64,000 nt of DNA, from contig RSEE01000038.1 of assembly GCA_003971905.1 (NCBI GenBank), positions 62,001-126,000 of the forward strand, given 5' to 3'. Position 1 is the first letter of the stretch; every line of letters begins with the position of its first letter. The DNA is from Moniliella sp. 'wahieum' (lineage: Eukaryota > Basidiomycota > Moniliellomycetes > Moniliellales > Moniliellaceae). The notes beneath the pieces are model-generated. The model saw only the letters and a program-made list of their open reading frames with translations, searched no databases and was not told where the DNA came from. Positions 56,935-64,000 of the stretch are shown here, in pieces. The position numbers and the translations under genes are program-made.

Positions 56935-57845
56935 CGAATGGGCTATGTCACGAGTATAATACGGAGTTGTCTCGAGTATCTACGTCGTATATCAACACTA
57001 CTGGCTGCCTGGGTGTTTGTTCCAGAAGAAAATGCTGGATGCCAACTGCCGTTCGGATTACCTCAAGCGTCTGAGGAATCAGAGGCCAAATTATTTAACA
57101 CCGATCTTCCGTATCGCAACAGATCGGATCATCTTTGAACAATCGCTGGCCCCACAGCCATGACTCGCCCCCATTCACAACCGGCGCGCACTTGACCAGC
57201 TCACCCCCGGCCTCGTAACACAGAGACATCCTTCCTGCCTCAACCTTCACCTTTAACACCGGCACCGGCGTTCCCGGCAACTGCCAGGGCGGCGGACACA
57301 CCCTGGGCCTGATAGTCATCCAGTTTCGCAGCCTCCTCTATCTCCTCATCCTCATCAGTCGTTCGGCCTTCATTCCAACAGCAAATAATGTTGAATTGTG
57401 TCCCACTAACAACCAACCAAACAGCAACAATCAGCAACCGTGATGTGCTGTCTCGTACGTGGGCACAACTGTGTGTGCTTTTACAAATGATCCACTGCAT
57501 TTGTTGAGGCTAATACGAGATTTCGCGTCACTTTTTCCGAGCCCCCCATGTCACATATGCATGCCAACGTTGTCTGTTGTGACGTGCACTTCATTTTCAC
57601 CCTCCATAGTTGGACAGATGTCATGAGCGAGAGCCTAGCATTTGGCAGTGTGCCTCGTACGTCCTTTGCTCGTCACGTTTTTTTGGCAAAGGCTATATGA
57701 TGGCAGTAGTTGCTGCACACTACATCCAGTTTGGAAACGAATGAGGGGGGGGGCAGATGGGCCTAGTTGGCGGGTGGGCCGTGTTGACCTCCTGATTTTG
57801 GGATGGGACCTCGAGCTGGGAGCGTGCGCGCAGGTGGCGCTGAGC

Positions 57846-57862
57846 GCGCTGAGCGCTGAGCG
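57846..57862. repeat. Heptamer array, AGCGCT class
   Basis: GCGCTGA repeated 2.4 times (hexamer AGCGCT plus G), with a near copy immediately upstream. Confidence 0.9.
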
Positions 57863-57966
57863 AACCTCATAGACGCAGCGTTTTTTGTCTGTGTCCTGCC
57901 CCTGCGTTAAGTTTTTGTTCAAGCTTCAAGTCGGCAACACAGTTCTCCGAGGTGTATGGAACTGGA

Positions 57967-58020
57967 ACTAGTAACTACAACTGGTAACTAGTAACTAGCA
58001 ACTACTAGTAACTAGTAACA
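57967..58020. repeat. Heptamer array, ACTAGT class with A linker
   Basis: ACTAGTA repeated several times with slips (ACTGGTA, ACTAGCA). The linker is A here, unlike the C linker at 29989-30042. Confidence 0.88.
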
Positions 58021-58693
58021 CAATCAGTAGCTATGAACTAGTACCTAGTTGTGCCACCTAAGGCCTAAGGCGATATATAACGCTCAAGGCTTAACATCAT
58101 GTTAATGCATGTAACATGCACGTAACATGTAACACACAGCGCACTTTGTATGTATGACGCACATGATGAAACCGTTCCAGTTACTGCACCACGGAACACG
58201 TATGGGGGAGATTGTGCTGTGAAGCCACGGAGCCCGCGGCACGCGTAGGGCCTAGATGGGTCTGTTCGAGTCTGACACATCGGATGTATGTCCACGGCCT
58301 GTGCGGCCTTGGCGCCAGAGCTTCCCGAGCGCATCTACAGCCTCAGGGCCTGTCGTGCTCACATCACATATCACATGTCACAATGTAACTCATGCATATC
58401 ACCTGTCGCTGACATGGCCCCTAAATTCTAAACCTGGGAACTGAGACTCTGTTCTGAGATGGAGAAATGAGAGATAGGCCGCAGAGGCCTGAGGAGCCTG
58501 ATGCCTGTCGCCCTGACCGTGACAGGAGAAACACTGATGTTTGTTATCGTAGCTTCAAATGCTTCACATGTCACAATGTCACAGGCTACCTGTCGTCACA
58601 GTCACGGTTCGTCACGAGGCCCTGTGGAGTACCGAGTACGTGGAGTAACAGGAGTAGTACGTTATGCGTAGTACGTAGTTTTCATGGCATGCT

Positions 58694-58740
58694 GAACGCG
58701 CGTTGACGTTGAACGTTAACGTACGTTGAACGTACGCTGA
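58694..58740. repeat. Diverged AACGTT/GTTAAC/GTACGT palindromic words
   Basis: A run of GTTGAACGTTAACGTACGTT-like words. The 7-bp rhythm is only partly kept. Confidence 0.55.
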
Positions 58741-59170
58741 TCGTTGACATTGACAGGTAGTACGTAAGGAACGCAGAACGCGTTAGTACTTTTACAGTTT
58801 CTCGCGTGTTGACATGTTGACATTGCCAGGGTTTCTGAACGCTCAAGTTGAGCACGTTGGACGTTGGGACATCGTTTTTGCGTAAGTAAAGGAGAAGGCC
58901 AGTGTCGGCAAAAGGCGGAACGGGGGGTACCTGGTACCGGATGAATTGCTCGCACACCTCAACTCTCTGAAGTTTGAACAGTGTCAATGCGGTAGCTGGT
59001 CTCAGATCTCATCAATCATCTGGTAGTGAAGCTGTGTCGTCCGAGTCCTCTCTCTTTAACGATAACACATTTTCTTTTCTACAGCTCGCCTTCACATATC
59101 TTTGAACCATTCGTATGCGGTGAAACGGTTCGTTGGAGAGGCATGCCATTACAGATGCGTGCCAACGTTA

Positions 59171-62100
59171 TCAAAGGGCTGGAGGATGGGGGGGAAGGGG
59201 CAGAGTGGCCCGTGCAACGCAGGCCAGGAGGCGATTGGGGGTTGGAATTCGAAAGGGGATGAGGTGGAGAGTAGAAAGTGCAGTGACGAGCAGAGAATGG
59301 CGATCCAGGATGCGCAACGAAACTTTGTGATATTGGTGAACAAAAGGTATACATAAGGAGAAATTAAGGATGCATGCGCTGCGGGCGGAAGCTTTCCTCG
59401 CCGGAAAGTTGTGGAGAGGGAGGGAGAAGGGTGTCATACAACGGACCTTCCTCCCGCACCGATCCCGCAGGGGGCAGGGAGAGGGGTGGGATCGCACTGG
59501 TTTGAGGTAGGCTGGAATGAGCTTGGTCCGGACCCGCCGTATGGGATGGATCTGCCGAATGATCCGGGGGGACCGAAAGGGGGCTGGTGGAGGTGGGCCG
59601 ATCAGGTAGGGGAGGGTACCGACATCATGCCCCTGCACCGACTCGGGTCGCATACTGTAATCATGGTGCCGCACCCCGCCTGGGTCCCCAGTGTCCTCAT
59701 CCGCGTTGGTCAAGTTTTCACGTTCGTCCTCCCACTCGTCCGACTCGGGCCCAAGCGAAGGCGTCAGCACCTCAGCATCGGCCGGCTCAAGATCGTCAGG
59801 AAGCATGATGGCACGGTCAATAGCCACGGGGAGACCACGGTGCTCCCCCACGCAGCATGACGGCAATCACGATCAATTTCCCCAAGACGTTGAACCGGCC
59901 CGAAGCGAGAAGTTGTCTATTGGTGTGCCCATTGAGAGCCCAACAGTGCCATAGGCTGAGGTGAGCTCAAATAAACAAGAAAAGACGGTGAACCACGACT
60001 GGTTGTCTTCCCGCTCCAGCTGATGCTTCTCCACGATGCACAGCAACCAAAGGGAGAAGGCAAGCCACCATAGGTCAAAAGATAACTGTTTCCGGGCATG
60101 GTGAAGAAGATACGACGACCATCCGCGCCTCTGGCCGTCAGCACGGCTCGACCACGGAAGCGGTGCGTCCCCAGGATCATCGTCGTCCGAATCCTCATGA
60201 AATACGCCCAACGACCGCTCCTCATACACATTCGTTGACCGCACCGACATGGCGATTGGAAACGCAGCAAGGTACATCATGACCGTATACAGCACCTGGA
60301 CCGCCGGCGCCAGGCGCAACACCGACACAACTTGGAAGCCTGCAGCACGGACGGCAATTGCCTGAAACAGCCCGTCAAATACACGCTGACCCTTGGAAAT
60401 GGTCATGATGACTGGGTTGCCCAAGTCAAGTACGAGGAAGCACACCCAATCCGTGAAGCTGGTGAGTCATCTTGGTCAGTAACATGATCAATAACACACG
60501 GGAGGGGGGAAGGACGTACTTGAGACTTAGAAGAGTCAAGATGAGGAACCAAGTTTGTGGTGCCGGAAACAGATATACAAAGCATCGGCGTGGGTGGTCG
60601 AGGAGAAACATCAGGGACTCATGGACCCTGCTGCGTCGGGGAACCAACCTAGAACACATCCATATAAAGATGCGCAAAAATATAGGGAACGCCGTGTTGC
60701 CTGCGAGGATAAGGAAGGCGACGCAGGCCATGGGCAGGTACGCATCTTGCATGTTTTGAAACGTGTCAACGAGCGACATGCCCGAGTTGGAGTAGGCAGA
60801 AATTGTGTTAAAAAACCCACCAAACCCGGTTGGGGGTATATGGGCTCTGACTCTCAAAGACCGGGATGTACTTGTGGAATGCACTCCGACTTGCCGCATA
60901 GGGTGCAACCAGGATAATGCACAGGAAATTGACACCGAGAATATACATCGGGACCAATTTGCTCAGTAAATCAAGGGCACGGTACTCCACGCCCCCGAGC
61001 TCTTCTCGTTGAGCTTCGGTGAGGTGGTGGAAGCGGCTGTTGCGCGATACAAGTACATCAAGGAAAAGTAGTCCCTAGCCGGTCCAGAGGGAGGAGCGCC
61101 GTCTCCTTCATCCGGTCCTTTGGAATACGTGGAGGTAATGGTGTTAAAGCGAGGCATGTTGTCCCGTAGAATGGAGGGCTTCAAGCGGCGGTAGAGGTAC
61201 ATGCCAAAATCGGTCAAGGTTGGCCAACCACCCGGCCAGTTTGCATCGTATCCAGCATGGTGTTGGTCCGGTCCATTCCATACCCGTCCCGATTCGTCCT
61301 AGCACGGCCTGTAAGTGTGCGTTCCCTCATTCCCGACCGATTCGTCTGCGTGCGGGAATAGCTGCCAGTTGCTGTCCGCCCTCTGAGTCCCACGGGGCGA
61401 GGAAGACTGGTGGTGTAGCCTTCGGGGATGAATTGTGTGTTGTCCGCAAAGCCGATTGTTTGGGTACGAGGAAAGTCTTCCCGCTGCGTCTGGGTCCTGG
61501 GAAAGTCATCACGCGTCCCGGTACGGGTACGGTACCAAGTGTGTCTCGGCTACGCTGGGTCTGCGTACGAGGCATATCAGGACCCAGAGTCCTTGTCCGC
61601 CGATCGGCCATAGTGGAACGAGTCATAGAGCGGGGGAAGCCGATGTACTGGGGCGAGGTAGAGACCGAACCCGTTCTACTATCAACGTCAGCTGAAGACA
61701 TTGCCCGCGCCCTAGGCCGTGGGGAGGTCCACTCCACCGCTCTGGGCAGAGGGAGATCCGCATCGTGCCATCTCGAAGAGGATCGGGACTGCGACGGATT
61801 CCAAAAGTAGCGACTCGACCCGCGTCTTCCCACCGCATGCATCCCGTATGCGCCAGGATCCCTCTCGTCATTTTCCTTAAGCCTATAGGGGCAGAAGCTG
61901 GGCTTGAACGAATTGACGTATGTTCTGGAAACAGACGAGGTGAGGAAGCAGGCCCTTGAGGCTGTCCATCGCTTCCCATGTTTGGGGGTGCAGCTAACAA
62001 ATCAGATGAAGCAGGTCCATGTTCTGTACCAGGGATGTAGGAGAAGGGGGGAAGGTTGTGCTCCTTCAGCAGCTGCGGGAGCCGATTTTTCCGAGGGATC

Positions 62101-63528
62101 GGCACGCATCGACGCCCCAGAGAGTTCAGGTGGCAAGTCCATGTGGGACGCCTGGGACGGATATACGACTTCGGGCGTGGCAATACGACTTCCCTCGAAG
62201 GAGTGCGAGCAGGCGTAGAGGTAGCGGTAGAGTTATCGCCACCACGTTTGCGCCTCTCCCTTTCCTTTTCTCGCTTCATTTCCTGCCGGGCATGGCGAGC
62301 GGCACCCTCACGGAGGCAGTCAGGAATGACTCCTGCTCTTTCCTCTCCCTTGAGGCGGACGGGGAACGCCGCATACGCCGTTCCTCTGGCGTACTCGCCC
62401 TTGATTCGCGGTTGAGAATGCCCCGGCGAGAATGGGAATGGGGCTGGGAACTCGTTGCAGGGGTCGCCCGCGGCCACGACCCCGATCAGGCTCGTCCTCA
62501 TCTGCCCTGAGGGCAGCTAACTGCAAGTCCCGCGCACGGATTTCCGCGGGGATGTTGGCTAGTTCGCTCTCGGGCGGGGGCGCAAACCGTGGGCGTGTAG
62601 GGTCCCGATTGAGACGCTCAGCATGGGACCCACGAGTGTGCTGGCCCTCTTTGGTTTGATCTACAGAGGAGCCATGGTGGGAGATGATGCGCGCAGAAAG
62701 CCATCGTTCTCCGGGATCACATGACTGTCCAGTTTGACAGCCGGTTGTTCAACGCGTTTGACCATCTGTCGTGAGAGCAGGTTTGCGGCCCCACTTTTTT
62801 TGGTTGCCGGCGGAGGACGCGGGGTGTTTACCGTCAGGTGGGCCGCTGTGCCACTTGATTCTGGGACGGAGAATGCGGATAGCCGTCTGGTCTGAAGGAG
62901 AAGGGTGCGTCTCGTTACCCAGGTGCGGAAGGGCTGGAAGAACTCTTTCTAAGTATGTCGCCCGGCGCAGGATGTGATGAGTCGAGATTAGACGATGACT
63001 GGTCACTGGGTTCATGCTCGTTTTCGCCCTTGCGTGCTGGGTTGGCGCGATTGTGATGCTTGTGCCGCCGAGGAAGCGCTGGACTCGAGCTACCTGAGCC
63101 TGCTGCTGCTTGTACACCTCGCTGGATGCGGCGAGCGCGACGGCGAATCTTGGGGTCGTGGCGTACAAGGTGCTCAAAACGCTTGCGGAAAAAATAGCGG
63201 CGGACAAAGATCATGATACAGCCTACAGTGGAGATGTTACCACACCACATGAGAACATAAAGAATGCTCTGCTGGAAGCCACTAGCCTGGGACACGTTGA
63301 TGGTGGTCAGGCCGGTCACTGTCATGGCCGATACGCATTGGAAGAGGCAGTCGATGTAGGGAATGAAGACCTGGCCGTTGGCAGCATAGAAATGCCGCTG
63401 GCGACGAGGGGCGCAAAGACAACACAATTACGTGGATGCGAAAGAAATTCAGATAGCGAATAGCGCCGTACAGCATGCGCAGCTTCAAACGACGCAACAA
63501 GCTGAGGCGGTGCTGGGTTGTCCGTCAT
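59171..63528 (-). CDS. TRK1: TRK-type high-affinity potassium transporter
   Basis: Plasma-membrane K+ uptake system. The start at 63528 gives MTDNPAPP, soon followed by RMLYGAIRYLNFFRIH (M1). The first pore half is PYIDCLFQCVSAMTVTGLTT and then YVLMWCGNISTVGCIMIFV. A large cytosolic loop (about 61.2-62.9 kb) is Arg/Ser/Pro-rich, as in fungal TRKs. After it come VPMYILGVNFLCIILVAPY, the second pore with NTISAYSNSGMSLVD, LAGNTAFPIFLRIF, the third pore with FQAIAVRAAGFQVVS, and the fourth with TSAYGTVGLSMGTP. Last is LIVIAVMLRG...HRGLPVAIDRAIMLPDDL, typical of TRK ends. All four P-loops are present. At least five single-base shifts and one or two introns (near 60440-60500 and 63400-63440) are needed. 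The stop is uncertain: the last frame stays open to 59171, but the true end may lie near 59.5-59.7 kb. Confidence 0.92.
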
Positions 63529-64000
63529 GGTCGGGGGCTAGGGGGGCTCGTCCTCGGTCTTGTGCTGGTATTCGGGCGGCTCGGGGGGAGAGCCGGGGAG
63601 GCGGCAGGCCCGCCATCAAGAAAGGGAGGGGAGACATGAGCCTGGGGGGGCAGAAGCGGCGGGGGGGGGGGGGGGATGAGGGCGGGGCGCTGCGCTGCGA
63701 GGGCTCGGCTGGGCGTGGATGGGCACTGGGGAGCAGAGTCGCTAGTCACTGCACGCCCATCGTGGGCGCGGCGCAGACGGAGGGGAGGAGTGGAGGGAGG
63801 TGGAGTGGCGGTTCGTGACGGGTGACAGTGACACGAAGAGCGACGGCAGCAGCTGCGTTGCTCACTAGCTATCACTACTCGTTTTGATTGCTAATTCAAC
63901 ATTGCAGTGCGAGTGGCTCGCTGCCATGCCGGGGTGCGCCGGCGCCTCCAGCTCCATGGCGCTCGGCAAGGCTGAGCGCCTGAGCGCTGATCCTCTGAGA
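63529..64000. promoter_or_regulatory. TRK upstream region with poly-G tract
   Basis: Very GC-rich. It includes a run of 15 G at 63661-63675 about 130 bp upstream of the TRK start codon, and AGCGCCTGAGCGCTGA words of the AGCGCT class at 63973-63990. Confidence 0.5.

Larger units (their letters stand above)
56935..59170. other. Intergenic, with several heptamer arrays
   Basis: About 2.2 kb. Minus-strand pieces at 57095-57500 (for example LKVKVEAGRMSLCYEAGGEL) look partly coding, but no family or clean gene emerges. Arrays of the AGCGCT, ACTAGT and AACGTT classes lie at 57846-57862, 57967-58020 and 58694-58740. Confidence 0.4.

Overview
The window is nuclear DNA from a filamentous or yeast-like fungus. 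It has short spliceosomal introns (about 53-72 bp, one of 118 bp, with GT...AG ends and CTGAC/CTAAC-like branch sites), a tRNA-Ile gene with an intron, and fungus-typical genes: a KNR4/SMI1 homologue, a Zn2Cys6 factor, a yeast-type Zn alcohol dehydrogenase, a TRK potassium transporter, HOM2 and an Frm2/Hbn1-type nitroreductase. The low intron number, moderately high GC and the bZIP and Rheb sequences fit a basidiomycete best, but I cannot name a genus.

Layout. 0.7-13.3 kb: a GID7/WDR26 homologue (-), an unrecognised tail-anchored protein (-), an alpha/beta hydrolase (-) divergent from a DHA1-type MFS transporter (+), and a Zn2Cys6 regulator (-). 13.3-23.2 kb: gene-poor, with two or three unrecognised genes. 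23.3-36.6 kb: the gene-dense core, with Rheb (+), a NAK-family actin/endocytosis kinase (-), a 2.8 kb repeat-rich gap, nitroreductase (+), pyroglutamyl peptidase (-), aspartate-semialdehyde dehydrogenase (+) and KNR4 (-). 36.6-45.1 kb: an unknown gene (-), a poorly resolved region and a CPSF6-like RRM protein (-). 45.1-59.1 kb: mostly intergenic, with an ADH (+), a single-thioredoxin-domain PDI (+), tRNA-Ile (-), a small hydrophobic protein (+) and a bZIP factor (+). 59.2-63.5 kb: a large TRK potassium transporter (-). The genes form no single pathway. Rheb (TORC1), GID7 (nutrient-dependent protein turnover) and KNR4 (cell wall and TOR-related growth) are loosely linked by growth control.

Two things stand out. 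First, almost every conserved gene needs one or more +/-1 frame changes, nearly all in homopolymer runs. This looks like uncorrected long-read error rather than real decay, so CDS spans below are gene extents, not clean ORFs. Second, the intergenic DNA carries many short tandem arrays with an exact 7-bp period, each unit being a 6-bp perfect palindrome plus one linker base. Of the 16 possible A....T hexamer palindromes, all 12 that contain G or C appear as such arrays, and the four built only of A and T do not. The arrays avoid every recognised CDS, cluster as mosaics of different classes, and seem to change symmetrically so that the palindrome is kept. I know of no described repeat family with this rule and take it to be the most novel feature of the window.
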